Shown: positions 1-6,148 of the stretch, piece after piece
Numbering within the stretch: the first letter of the stretch is position 1
How the letters are laid out: each line of letters starts with the position of its first letter
Assembly: GCA_002495205.1 (NCBI GenBank)
Contig: DAEE01000016.1
Location: 1-8,810 of the forward strand
DNA from: Thaumarchaeota archaeon UBA183
GTDB taxonomy: Archaea; Thermoproteota; Nitrososphaeria; Nitrososphaerales; UBA183
Direction of reading: 5' to 3'
Length of the DNA stretch: 8,810 nucleotides
The notes under the pieces: model-generated
Seen by the model: only the letters and a program-made list of their open reading frames with translations
What the model was told of the DNA's origin: nothing
Databases searched by the model: none
Position numbers and translations under genes: made by a program

Positions 1-72
1 ATCTTCAGCTCGGGCCCCTCCTGCCCGTGGCTCCGGAGGCAGCCTACTATGTCTTCTGGGGCCCTCCGGAAC
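1..72. other. Left edge, no assignable gene
   Basis: No complete gene fits here. On the minus strand, downstream of the MFS stop, one frame stays open to the window edge and has mostly G or C in third codon positions; it reads ...EDIVGCLRSHGQEGPELK and vaguely recalls the first helices of a winged-helix protein. It contains no ATG, GTG or TTG after the preceding stop, so I do not call a gene. Confidence 0.3.
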
Positions 73-1290
73 CTAGCGGATGGTGTAGAGAACTATGGCG
101 GCCAGGCCGAAGGGGACTAGCGAGGCCACGAAGGGGACCACCGGGGAGAATGCCCCGTAGAGGTACCCCGCGAACACCTGCGACGGGAGCGCGACCAGGG
201 TCGGGAGTATGCTGAACATCGCCAGGACCTTCCCGCGGTTGCGCTGCTCTATAGCCTCAGCCTGCATGGTGGAAAGAGAGGGCGACTGGAGGGCGGTCGA
301 GACTGCCCCGGTCACTCCCCACTCGAAGAGTTCGTTCATGGTCTTGGCCTGGGTGAACATGAGGTTGCTTACGGGGGCTGCGACCGAGGCCAGTAGGATG
401 CTCCTCTTCGACCCCAGTCGCCGGATGAGGAAGACCACCATGAAGAGGAGGAAGACGGTGGCGGCGCCGGCCAGGTCCACCACCACGCTGTAGCCAAGGG
501 CGTTGATCCCTAGGTAGTTCACGACGTAGATTGAGACGAAGGGGGACGTGAACCCGGTCCCTATGCCAGCCAGGGTGACATAGAGGAGCAGCCGTTTCAC
601 GACCGGCCCCGACTGCCTGATGGCCCCGATGCCGTCGACAAAGGAGTCCCTCAGATGGGAGGCGAGGGACTTGGACGCCCGTGAGCCTTCGACGACGTAG
701 GTCTCGCTCAGTTTGAGGGAGCGCAGCCCGACCCCCAGTATTCCGAAGAGCCCGCTCGCAAGGTAGCAGAGCCTGAGCCCGGGGTTCGTCCCGAAGTAGG
801 CAATCAGGACTCCGCCTATGGTCGGGGCGAATATCGAAGGGATGGTGTTGATGGCGCTGAATACCGCGAAGCCGCGTATCCTGTCCTGGGGCTGGATGGA
901 GTCCATCATGATCGAGTTGAACGCGGGGGTGTAGAAGCTGGCTACGGAGGCCAGGGTGAGGGGGACGACAATCAGGAAAGGGGACCCGATTATGCAGTAG
1001 ACGAAGGCGCTGGCGACCGACACCCAGCTGAACACGACGACCACCTTCCGCCTTCCCCAGACGTCTGCGATGTACCCGCCCACCAGGAGGGCGAGAGCCG
1101 TGACCCCCGTGCCATAGGCGACCAGGAGCCCGATCTGGAAGGGTGTGACGCCAAGGGACGCGAAGTAGACTGACTGGTAGGGGTTCGCCATGGAAGCCCC
1201 CACGGACCAAAGGGCGGAAGTCGAAGTCAGGATCCAGGCGTTCCTCGGGAGGAAGAGGAAACGCCGCAGTTCGGCTACCCTGCCGCTCAC
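73..1290 (-). CDS. Major facilitator superfamily transporter
   Basis: A 405-residue integral membrane protein, very hydrophobic throughout and of the length usual for a 12-helix MFS permease. The loop after the second helix carries the MFS signature motif A at residues 71-82 (GGYIADVWGRRK), which in this family gates the inward/outward switch. A charged cytoplasmic stretch at about 190-232 separates the two six-helix halves, and the second half has a weaker motif-A-like RRLGSKR at 290-296. These features show a secondary transporter; the substrate (drug, sugar, organic acid or other) cannot be read from them. The start is GTG at 1288-1290; a nearby ATG at 1305-1307 is out of frame. A weak TATA-like element lies about 30 bases upstream, so the mRNA may be leaderless. 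It is divergent from the unknown gene at 1462 and appears to be transcribed alone. Confidence 0.88.
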   Translation of the reverse strand: MSGRVAELRRFLFLPRNAWILTSTSALWSVGASMANPYQSVYFASLGVTPFQIGLLVAYGTGVTALALLVGGYIADVWGRRKVVVVFSWVSVASAFVYCIIGSPFLIVVPLTLASVASFYTPAFNSIMMDSIQPQDRIRGFAVFSAINTIPSIFAPTIGGVLIAYFGTNPGLRLCYLASGLFGILGVGLRSLKLSETYVVEGSRASKSLASHLRDSFVDGIGAIRQSGPVVKRLLLYVTLAGIGTGFTSPFVSIYVVNYLGINALGYSVVVDLAGAATVFLLFMVVFLIRRLGSKRSILLASVAAPVSNLMFTQAKTMNELFEWGVTGAVSTALQSPSLSTMQAEAIEQRNRGKVLAMFSILPTLVALPSQVFAGYLYGAFSPVVPFVASLVPFGLAAIVLYTIR

Positions 1291-1316
1291 GGCCGGCCGA
1301 AGGCCATGGCGAACGC

Positions 1317-1323
1317 CTTATGT
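1317..1323 (-). promoter_or_regulatory. Weak TATA-like box for the MFS gene
   Basis: Minus-strand CATAAGG-like stretch in otherwise GC-rich DNA, centred about 30 bases upstream of the GTG start. The spacing matches the other promoters in this window but the match to an archaeal TTTAWA core is poor. Confidence 0.28.
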
Positions 1324-1351
1324 CTTGTTCCAACGGCGACGCGGACGCAGT

Positions 1352-1376
1352 CGCAGGTCCGGGGCCACGGCCTGCG
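1352..1376. repeat. Small inverted repeat in divergent spacer
   Basis: Arms CGCAGG (1352-1357) and CCTGCG (1371-1376) are perfectly complementary, extended by CC/GG (1359-1360 with 1369-1370) after a bulged T, with an 8-base loop. It sits in the spacer between the divergent MFS gene and the unknown gene at 1462. It could be an operator, part of a 5' leader, or chance in GC-rich DNA. Confidence 0.35.
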
Positions 1377-1461
1377 GTGACAATGATGACAGCGTGATGA
1401 AGAAACGTTGATTCGTTTTCTCAAAAGGCTGCGGCTCCATGGGGACGGGCGGTAGACAGGT

Positions 1462-2004
1462 TTGACTGAGGAGGGCGGGACGAGCTTCGGTGAGGGGATG
1501 CGCCACAGGCTGGTGGAGGAGTTCGCAGTCTCCTACTACAACGGGTCGCTGAAGCCGAACCTGGCCGAGAAGAGCCCCATCGACGGGAAGGACGTCGAGT
1601 ATCTGATGGACGGGCCTCAGTTCGACAGGATTCGGAGGTCGGACATCTGGTCATATGGGGACGCCGTGGGGACAGGATACCGGTACAGGGTTGTGTACAG
1701 GGACAAGCGCTACTCGGACCTTGACAAGCTCCTTGAGATGTACTCGGGCACCGTCCAGACAACCGAGGAGGACAGGAGGTTGGTGGAGCAGAGGCTCTAC
1801 GAGATGATCATGCTCATGATCAAGGAGGGGAGGCTCCCGAAGACCTTCAGGATCCAGTCGTCAAGGGAAGCCCAGGAGGAAAGGCTCCTCGCGATGGTAG
1901 AGGAGTTGGGGCGCACCATGGACGTGCTTGGAAGGAGGGTGAAGGAGCTCGAAGGGAAGCTGGCGGCCCACGACGAGCAGCAGCCTGGTTCCCAGTCGCA
2001 GTAG
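1462..2004 (+). CDS. Hypothetical protein with helical C-terminus
   Basis: I do not recognise this 180-residue protein. It has no signal peptide or membrane segment. Residues 14-95 are mixed, with several aromatic and charged positions (SYYNGS, YRYRVVYRDKRY), and suggest a small alpha/beta domain. Residues 101-125 form a probable amphipathic helix (RRLVEQRLYEMIMLMIKEG). Residues 135-170 are strongly helical, with leucine/valine/methionine spacing typical of a coiled coil (LLAMVEELGRTMDVLGRRV), before a polar Q/S-rich tail. This design suggests oligomerisation or a scaffold role, which is inference only. The start is uncertain: TTG at 1462 is the furthest upstream after an in-frame stop at 1453, while ATG at 1498 (residue 13) follows a GGTGAGG and may be the real start. 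It ends 24 bases before the convergent nitroreductase stop. Confidence 0.7.
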   Translation: MTEEGGTSFGEGMRHRLVEEFAVSYYNGSLKPNLAEKSPIDGKDVEYLMDGPQFDRIRRSDIWSYGDAVGTGYRYRVVYRDKRYSDLDKLLEMYSGTVQTTEEDRRLVEQRLYEMIMLMIKEGRLPKTFRIQSSREAQEERLLAMVEELGRTMDVLGRRVKELEGKLAAHDEQQPGSQSQ

Positions 2005-2028
2005 CCGCGCTGGGCCCCTGTGACTGCC

Positions 2029-2544
2029 TCATTCGACCGGATGGTACGGGCTCCCGTACCTCTCGAGAGACACTAGCTCCTCGAGGGGCTTCCTGTTCTT
2101 CTTCCCCTTGATCTTCCTGACAGGGTAGCCGAATCCAAGGACCGCGACGGGCTTCAGCTCGGGAGGGATGGCGAAGTCGCGCCGTAGGTCGGGCTCCTTG
2201 AGCCCCGTGAACAGCCGCGAGACCACTCCGAAGTTCCAGGCGGCAAGTTCCATGTCCTGAAGGACCCTCCCGGCGTCTATGTTGGAGCCTGGGACCTTCG
2301 GGTCGGTGTTGATGATGACTGCGAAGTCTGCGTCCTTCACCCAGGGCCCCGTGGTGCCATCGTCGGCCAGGGCGGCCAGGTTCCTCTTGTCCTGGACAAG
2401 GATGAAGCGCCAGTGCTGGGTGTTCATCGAAGAGCCCGTGAACCTCGCAGCTTGAAGGATCTTGGTCTTCGTCCTGTCGTCGACGCGCTTGTCGGCGAAC
2501 TCGCGGATGTCCAGCTTCGTGACTATGGCGTCGTAGGTGTCCAT
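2029..2544 (-). CDS. Nitroreductase-family flavoprotein
   Basis: A 171-residue member of the FMN-dependent nitroreductase-like fold, which acts as a homodimer using NAD(P)H to reduce nitro, quinone or other electrophilic compounds. The N-terminus holds the usual FMN-phosphate segment (LDIREF, residues 11-16), followed by the family pattern AARFTGSSMNTQHWRFILVQD around 32-52, equivalent to the common APSA.N.QPW.FIVV.D. Residues 90-107 (IDAGRVLQDMELAAWNFG) match the central dimer-interface helix, and the C-terminus has GFGYP (137-141) followed by a basic stretch and KPLEELV (152-158), both frequent in the family. It is at the short end of the family range. The substrate is unknown. It lies 71 bases downstream of the FAA-hydrolase gene on the same strand and may be co-transcribed with it; only a weak AT-rich stretch (2565-2574) suggests its own promoter. 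Confidence 0.85.
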   Translation of the reverse strand: MDTYDAIVTKLDIREFADKRVDDRTKTKILQAARFTGSSMNTQHWRFILVQDKRNLAALADDGTTGPWVKDADFAVIINTDPKVPGSNIDAGRVLQDMELAAWNFGVVSRLFTGLKEPDLRRDFAIPPELKPVAVLGFGYPVRKIKGKKNRKPLEELVSLERYGSPYHPVE

Positions 2545-2583
2545 GTGGGCCTCGAGTCAGGCGCAGGTGATTAGTCTTGCGGT

Positions 2584-2611
2584 GGCCTGGCCCGCTCTGC
2601 CGGGCGAGGCC
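2584..2611. repeat. Strong hairpin just after FAA-hydrolase gene
   Basis: Outer arms GGCCT (2584-2588) and AGGCC (2607-2611), then a single G-G mismatch (2589/2606; C-C in the minus-strand RNA), then inner arms GCCCG (2590-2594) and CGGGC (2601-2605), with a six-base loop. It begins four bases beyond the minus-strand stop at 2616-2618 and lies before the nitroreductase start. No T-tract follows on the minus strand, so it is not a classic bacterial-type terminator. A role in 3'-end formation, mRNA stability, or attenuation between the two genes is inference. Confidence 0.55.
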
Positions 2612-2615
2612 TCTC

Positions 2616-3449
2616 CTAGACCACGCGGTTCTCGATGTGCCCGACGCCCTCTGCCTGGACCCTGACCACGTCCCCCTTCTGGAGGGTCCTGTTGCGTGCG
2701 ACCCCGACCCCGGCCGGCGTCCCTGTGGAGATGATGTCCCCCGGGTCCAGCGTCAGCCTGCTGGAGACGTGCTCGACTATCTTCGGGACGTCGAAGACCA
2801 TGTCGGAGACGCTCTGGGACTGGACCCTTTCGCCGTTGAGGTAGGTCTCAATCCGGAGCTTCGAGAAGTCCGGCGCTTCGTCGCGGGTGACGATCCAAGG
2901 TCCGACGGGGGTCGAGCGGTCGTTTGCCTTGCAGGAGAACCAGTCGAGCATCACCCCGCTCCCCTGGGGCACCCTGAACAGGCTGCGGGCCGAGACGTCG
3001 TTGAGGAGGGTGTAGCCGGCGACGCAATCCCAGGCGTCTTTGCGGCCGACGTTTCGCGCCGTCCTTCCTATCACGAAGGCGATTTCCCCTTCGTAGTCCA
3101 TGATCTCGCTGTGGGTGAAGCGCGAAATCGGGGCGTACGGGCCTGTAAGGCTGGTGTAGAACTTCGTGAAGAGCACCGGTTCCCTGGTCTCTTCGTTGTG
3201 CATCTCCCTGACATGGCTGTGGTAGTTGACTGCCATGCAGAGGATCTTCGAGCTCCTGCCTGCCGGAGCCAGGAGGCTCGCGTCTTCCAGCCTGGCGGCG
3301 CCTGCGGGGGGACGGCCCATCAGGCTGGAGAGGTCGGCAACCATGTCGGCAAACCCCCCATAGGACGAAGACAGGTCCGTCGCCTTCCCATTGGAGTACG
3401 TCCCGAACTTCTCGCTCCCGTCCGGGGACGAGTAGCGGACTAGCTTCAT
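2616..3449 (-). CDS. Fumarylacetoacetate hydrolase family protein
   Basis: A 277-residue enzyme of the FAH superfamily, metal-dependent enzymes that hydrolyse or decarboxylate 2,4-dioxo and acylpyruvate compounds, often in aromatic catabolism. The catalytic domain starts near residue 68 (KILCMAVNYHSHVREM). The divalent-metal ligands are visible as E120 and E122 in DYEGEIAFVIG and D151 in LLNDVSAR. DWFSCKANDRSTPVGPWI (169-186) and the signature DPGDIISTGTPAGVG (235-249) complete the family pattern. The N-terminal 65 residues are the short cap typical of single-domain FAH proteins. I start at ATG 3447-3449: an in-frame ATG at 3497 exists, but the extra 16 residues would run through a TATA box (3471-3478) placed 26 bases upstream of the internal ATG. 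The neighbouring nitroreductase and aminotransferase do not define a pathway, so the substrate stays open. Confidence 0.9.
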   Translation of the reverse strand: MKLVRYSSPDGSEKFGTYSNGKATDLSSSYGGFADMVADLSSLMGRPPAGAARLEDASLLAPAGRSSKILCMAVNYHSHVREMHNEETREPVLFTKFYTSLTGPYAPISRFTHSEIMDYEGEIAFVIGRTARNVGRKDAWDCVAGYTLLNDVSARSLFRVPQGSGVMLDWFSCKANDRSTPVGPWIVTRDEAPDFSKLRIETYLNGERVQSQSVSDMVFDVPKIVEHVSSRLTLDPGDIISTGTPAGVGVARNRTLQKGDVVRVQAEGVGHIENRVV

Positions 3450-3470
3450 GAAAGGCAGGGGCGGCGGTTC

Positions 3471-3478
3471 CGATAAAA
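3471..3478 (-). promoter_or_regulatory. TATA box for the FAA-hydrolase gene
   Basis: Minus-strand TTTTATCG, AT-rich against its GC-rich surroundings, centred about 26 bases upstream of ATG 3449. This spacing predicts transcription starting at or beside the start codon. Confidence 0.55.
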
Positions 3479-3499
3479 GGGTTGTATCGCGTTTCAAGG

Positions 3500-3507
3500 C
3501 TTAAATC
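3500..3507 (+). promoter_or_regulatory. TATA box for the aminotransferase gene
   Basis: Plus-strand CTTAAATC, centred about 28 bases upstream of the TTG start at 3532. It is separate from the divergent box at 3471-3478, so this spacer carries two oppositely oriented promoters about 28 bases apart. Confidence 0.5.
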
Positions 3508-3531
3508 GAATTCGAGGGCGGAAGGGGCGCG

Positions 3532-4674
3532 TTGCCCCTGAAGGACATCGGGGACTCTGTTTCCTACGGCATCTTTGGGAAGGTCAACGAGATGGCTTCG
3601 AGCGGAGCGAAGGTCTACCCGCTGGCAATAGGAGAGCCTTCGTTTCCGACCCCGACGGCCATAATCGAGAGAGCTCGGCAGTCGTTGGAGGCCGGCGACA
3701 CCCGCTACGTTTCGTCCTACGGCATCCCCGAGGTAAGGGAGGCGATCAGGGAGAAGGTGAGGAAGCGCAACAGGATCAATGCGGAGGTTTCGAACACGAT
3801 GTTCATCTCGACGAAGCTCGCCGTATACGCGTCCATAGTCGCGGCCACAGAAGGAGGAGGCGAGGTGCTTATCCCCAACCCGGGCTACTTCTACTCCCAG
3901 CCCATAGTCCTGGCGGGAGCGAAGCCTGTATGGTACAGGCTGGCCGAGGACTACTCCCTTGACCTCGACGAGGTGAGGAGGAGGACGACAAGGAAGACGA
4001 GGGCGGTCATCGTGAACACTCCTTCGAACCCCACGGGGAAGATGCTCACACGGAAGGAGCTGAAGGCCCTCCTGGAGTTCGCCAGAGAGAGGGGTATCGC
4101 AGTGATAAGCGACGAGTCGTATGAGGACCTGGTCTACGAGAAGGAGCACGTCTCAATGGGGTCGCTTGAGCCCGAGCCTTCCTCAGTCATCTCGATATTC
4201 AGCCTCTCGAAGAGCTTCGCCATGACGGGGTGGCGAGCGGGGTACGTGGTGGCTGGAGAGAAGACCATCGGCCTGCTGGACAGGTTCATCGAGCACACCC
4301 TCAGCTGCTTCCCGCCGTTCATCCAGCGGGCCTCGGCCTATGCCCTCCGCGAGGGGGGCGCCAGCACCCGCAGGTTCAGGGAGGAGCTCAGGGAGAGGAG
4401 GTCCCTCATGGAACGGATGATGAGGAAGATTCCGCGCCTCGACTTCGAGAGGGCCGAGGGCGCCTTCTACGCATTCCCGAAGTACGACGCCAGGATCAGC
4501 TCCCTTGATTTCAGCCTGAGGCTCCTCGACTCGACCGGGGTGGCGGTGCTCCCCGGGAGCGTTTTCGGCTCGGCCGGCGAGAAGCACCTCAGGATATCGT
4601 TCGCTGCGCCTCGGGAGACGATTGAGGAAGGCATGGGCCTGCTCGGGGAGTTCATCGAGGGGCTGCACCGCTGA
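3532..4674 (+). CDS. Class I/II PLP-dependent aminotransferase
   Basis: A 380-residue fold-type I aminotransferase of the aspartate aminotransferase superfamily, which moves an amino group from an amino acid to a 2-oxo acid. Visible landmarks are the N-terminal GEP (34-36), PNPGYF (115-120), the cofactor Asn in NTPSNPTGK (N166), Asp in ISDESYEDL (D194, pairs with the pyridine nitrogen), the Schiff-base lysine K227 in SLSKSFAMTGWRAGY with R235 for the PLP phosphate, and the substrate-carboxylate arginine R354 in HLRISFA. The phosphate loop near 92-100 reads FISTKLAVY rather than the common glycine-rich T.G..A.. form, a variant within the superfamily. The donor amino acid (Asp, aromatic, Ala or branched-chain) cannot be fixed from motifs. 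The start is TTG at 3532, placed by a TATA box 28 bases upstream; no Shine-Dalgarno is evident. Its stop lies six bases from the convergent YjbQ stop. Confidence 0.93.
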   Translation: MPLKDIGDSVSYGIFGKVNEMASSGAKVYPLAIGEPSFPTPTAIIERARQSLEAGDTRYVSSYGIPEVREAIREKVRKRNRINAEVSNTMFISTKLAVYASIVAATEGGGEVLIPNPGYFYSQPIVLAGAKPVWYRLAEDYSLDLDEVRRRTTRKTRAVIVNTPSNPTGKMLTRKELKALLEFARERGIAVISDESYEDLVYEKEHVSMGSLEPEPSSVISIFSLSKSFAMTGWRAGYVVAGEKTIGLLDRFIEHTLSCFPPFIQRASAYALREGGASTRRFREELRERRSLMERMMRKIPRLDFERAEGAFYAFPKYDARISSLDFSLRLLDSTGVAVLPGSVFGSAGEKHLRISFAAPRETIEEGMGLLGEFIEGLHR

Positions 4675-4680
4675 GAGGGT

Positions 4681-5121
4681 CTAGGTCCTCGACTCCGTCT
4701 CGGCGTCCCCCATCACCTGGACCACGACCTCGCGCCTCCTCGGTTTGATGTCGAGCTCCACGAACACTATCTGCTGCCAGGTCCCAAGAGTGAGGACGCC
4801 ACCTTCGAACGGGACGGACAGGCTCGGCCCTACGAGAGACGCCTTGACATGCGACCGCCCGTTGTCGTCGTGCCATGCCTTCTGGTGCTCGTAGTCGATG
4901 TCCCTGGGCGCGACCCTCTCAAGCATCCCGGGGAAGTCCTTCGCAAGGCCGGGCTCGAACTCGATGGTGGTGATCGCAGCGGTCGAGCCGGGTACAAACA
5001 CGGTCACAACGCCCACGTCGAGCCCGCTCTCTTCGACGGCCTGCTGCACCTCCCCCGTTATGTCGAGGATGTCGTTCTCCGCCCCGGTGTGGAACTCAAC
5101 GTGCTTGGTGAAGACGGGCAT
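4681..5121 (-). CDS. YjbQ / UPF0047 family protein (thiamine phosphate synthase-like)
   Basis: A 146-residue YjbQ/UPF0047 protein, close to the usual full length of this one-domain family. The E. coli member shows weak thiamine-phosphate synthase activity; the true role across the family is unsettled. Conserved blocks are VTVFVPGSTAAITTIEFEPG (39-58), the catalytic-looking HDDNGRSHVKASLVGPS (84-100) with H84, D86, N87 and H91, and LGTWQQIVFVELD (112-124) followed by a basic segment. At the first block bacterial proteins usually have HTTAA; PGSTAA is, as I recall, the common archaeal form. The start is ATG 5119-5121, with a TATA-like box centred 27 bases upstream that it seems to share with the divergent gene at 5179. 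Tail-to-tail with the aminotransferase, so an antisense overlap of the two 3' ends is likely. Confidence 0.9.
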   Translation of the reverse strand: MPVFTKHVEFHTGAENDILDITGEVQQAVEESGLDVGVVTVFVPGSTAAITTIEFEPGLAKDFPGMLERVAPRDIDYEHQKAWHDDNGRSHVKASLVGPSLSVPFEGGVLTLGTWQQIVFVELDIKPRRREVVVQVMGDAETESRT

Positions 5122-5143
5122 CGGCGTGGTTAGGGCCCAAGGT

Positions 5144-5152
5144 GTTTATACA
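5144..5152. promoter_or_regulatory. Single TATA box between divergent genes
   Basis: GTTTATACA on plus, TGTATAAAC on minus: a near-symmetric AT element in a 57-base GC-rich spacer. It is centred 27 bases from the minus-strand ATG (5121) and 31 bases from the plus-strand ATG (5179). No second TATA candidate is visible in the spacer. Confidence 0.55.
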
Positions 5153-5178
5153 ACTAAGGGGTCGAGGTGTGAAGGGAC

Positions 5179-5682
5179 ATGGAGATCCTGGAGGGGAGGG
5201 AGCTGAGGCGGCGGATGCTGGAGAGCTATGCGCGGGACCCCAAAGGATGGAGCTTCACCATCTCCCCTTCCCCGGGCGCGGGGTTCTTCGACGCGGCCGT
5301 CTCCGGGCCCGATGGAGCCTGGATGCTCAAGATCGATTCTCTGTTCAAGCCTTCCCCCATCGTGATAGGCTCCCCCGCGGAGTCCCTGCGCAGGAGGCCC
5401 GCTGGCCCATTCCCCTATGGATACAGAGACCTTCCACCGGAGCTGGCCCTGAAGCTGATGGGGGGAGACGAAGCATCGGGGGTGCCGGTGAGGAAGCGGC
5501 TCCTGTCCGTGCTGAGGTCTGAACCCGTCGTCCCCGAGAAGGGCGGGAGCTACGCCGAGGGACCGCTCGTTCTCACGGGCCCTGGGGGAGTGAGCCTCTC
5601 CGACAAGCAGAGGGAGGTGGACGCCGGCCTGGCGTCGGAGATGCGCCGGCTGCTACGGCTCAGGTACCCTGCCTACGGCTGA
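5179..5682 (+). CDS. Hypothetical protein, 167 residues
   Basis: I do not recognise this soluble protein. It begins with a charged helix (residues 1-20), followed by what look like beta strands around 24-30 (WSFTISP), 36-42 and 47-53 (AWMLKID), then the turn-rich SLFKPSPIVIGSPAESL (54-70). Residues 85-115 are helical and basic. The C-terminal 140-163 (SLSDKQREVDAGLASEMRRLLR) is a probable amphipathic helix. There is no signal peptide, membrane segment or metal-binding cysteine cluster. Codon use is GC3-rich like its neighbours, so it is unlikely to be a spurious frame. The ATG is fixed by the TATA box 31 bases upstream. It is divergent from YjbQ and may share its promoter, which hints at co-regulation but not at function. 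Confidence 0.75.
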   Translation: MEILEGRELRRRMLESYARDPKGWSFTISPSPGAGFFDAAVSGPDGAWMLKIDSLFKPSPIVIGSPAESLRRRPAGPFPYGYRDLPPELALKLMGGDEASGVPVRKRLLSVLRSEPVVPEKGGSYAEGPLVLTGPGGVSLSDKQREVDAGLASEMRRLLRLRYPAYG

Positions 5683-5742
5683 CGGACAGGGCGCGCCTGA
5701 AGACGTGATATTGAGCTGGAAGTCATCAATCGGCTACACCAT

Positions 5743-5750
5743 TTCTTATG
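5743..5750 (+). promoter_or_regulatory. Possible TATA-like box before the TPR-like gene
   Basis: TTCTTATG, centred about 31 bases upstream of ATG 5778, within a short AT-rich patch (5723-5753). Spacing fits, sequence match is weak. Confidence 0.3.
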
Positions 5751-5777
5751 ATGACCTGCGGGCGTTGAGAGCCCCGC

Positions 5778-6125
5778 ATGAGCCTGCAAGACATAGTCGT
5801 GATGATCCACGATGGGGAGTACGGTAGGGCAATCTCGTCGCTCGAGTTCGAGGTGAAGGACGAGTCGAAGCCCCCCCAGACCCGGGTCGAGTACTGCAAG
5901 TGGCTGGCGGAGTGCAACCACAGGCTGGAGGACTACCAGGAGGCAGGGAACTGGTACATCGAAGCCGTTCGGATCGTCCTCCGGACAGATGCGGACAACC
6001 AGTCAAAAGCGAGACAGGGGCTCCCGCTCTGCAACAGGGCCATCGAAGCCTACGAGAAGGGCGGGGATTCGGCCGACGTGCTGGTGGCGGCCAGGGTGAA
6101 GCAGTACCTCGCTGGGCTGAAGTAG
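5778..6125 (+). CDS. Small TPR-like all-helical protein
   Basis: A 115-residue soluble protein that appears entirely alpha-helical. Residues 41-68 (KWLAECNHRLEDYQEAGNWYIEAVRIVL) follow the tetratricopeptide spacing: W/L at the first helix, a small residue, Y53, A56, then aromatic and A63 positions in the second helix. Residues 2-25 (GEYGRAISSLEFEV) and 78-112 (CNRAIEAYEKGGD...VAARVKQYL) look like flanking degenerate helical-hairpin units. TPR units bind other proteins, so a partner or adaptor role is the reasonable inference; no catalytic motif is present. The start is ATG 5778. It is separated by 95 bases from the upstream unknown gene on the same strand and may be read with it or from the weak box at 5743-5750. 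It converges with the arginine decarboxylase gene 23 bases away. Confidence 0.75.
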   Translation: MSLQDIVVMIHDGEYGRAISSLEFEVKDESKPPQTRVEYCKWLAECNHRLEDYQEAGNWYIEAVRIVLRTDADNQSKARQGLPLCNRAIEAYEKGGDSADVLVAARVKQYLAGLK

Positions 6126-6148
6126 ACCAAGGGGAATCTCGGCCGGGT

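Noticed and set aside
1439..1465. Eight-codon frame ATG...TGA overlapping the TTG start at 1462, like a leader peptide.
   Set aside because: No ribosome binding site or attenuator structure; short frames of this kind arise by chance.
1381..1470. Possible C/D-box guide RNA: ATGATGA (1383-1389) and GTGATGA (1395-1401) resemble box C, with CTGA at 1466-1469.
   Set aside because: No D'/C' pair at the expected spacing and no terminal stem; the D-like CTGA overlaps the start of the next gene.
2577..3443. Long plus-strand frame opposite the FAA-hydrolase gene.
   Set aside because: Antisense shadow produced by GC-rich codon bias; the minus strand carries the intact FAH motifs.
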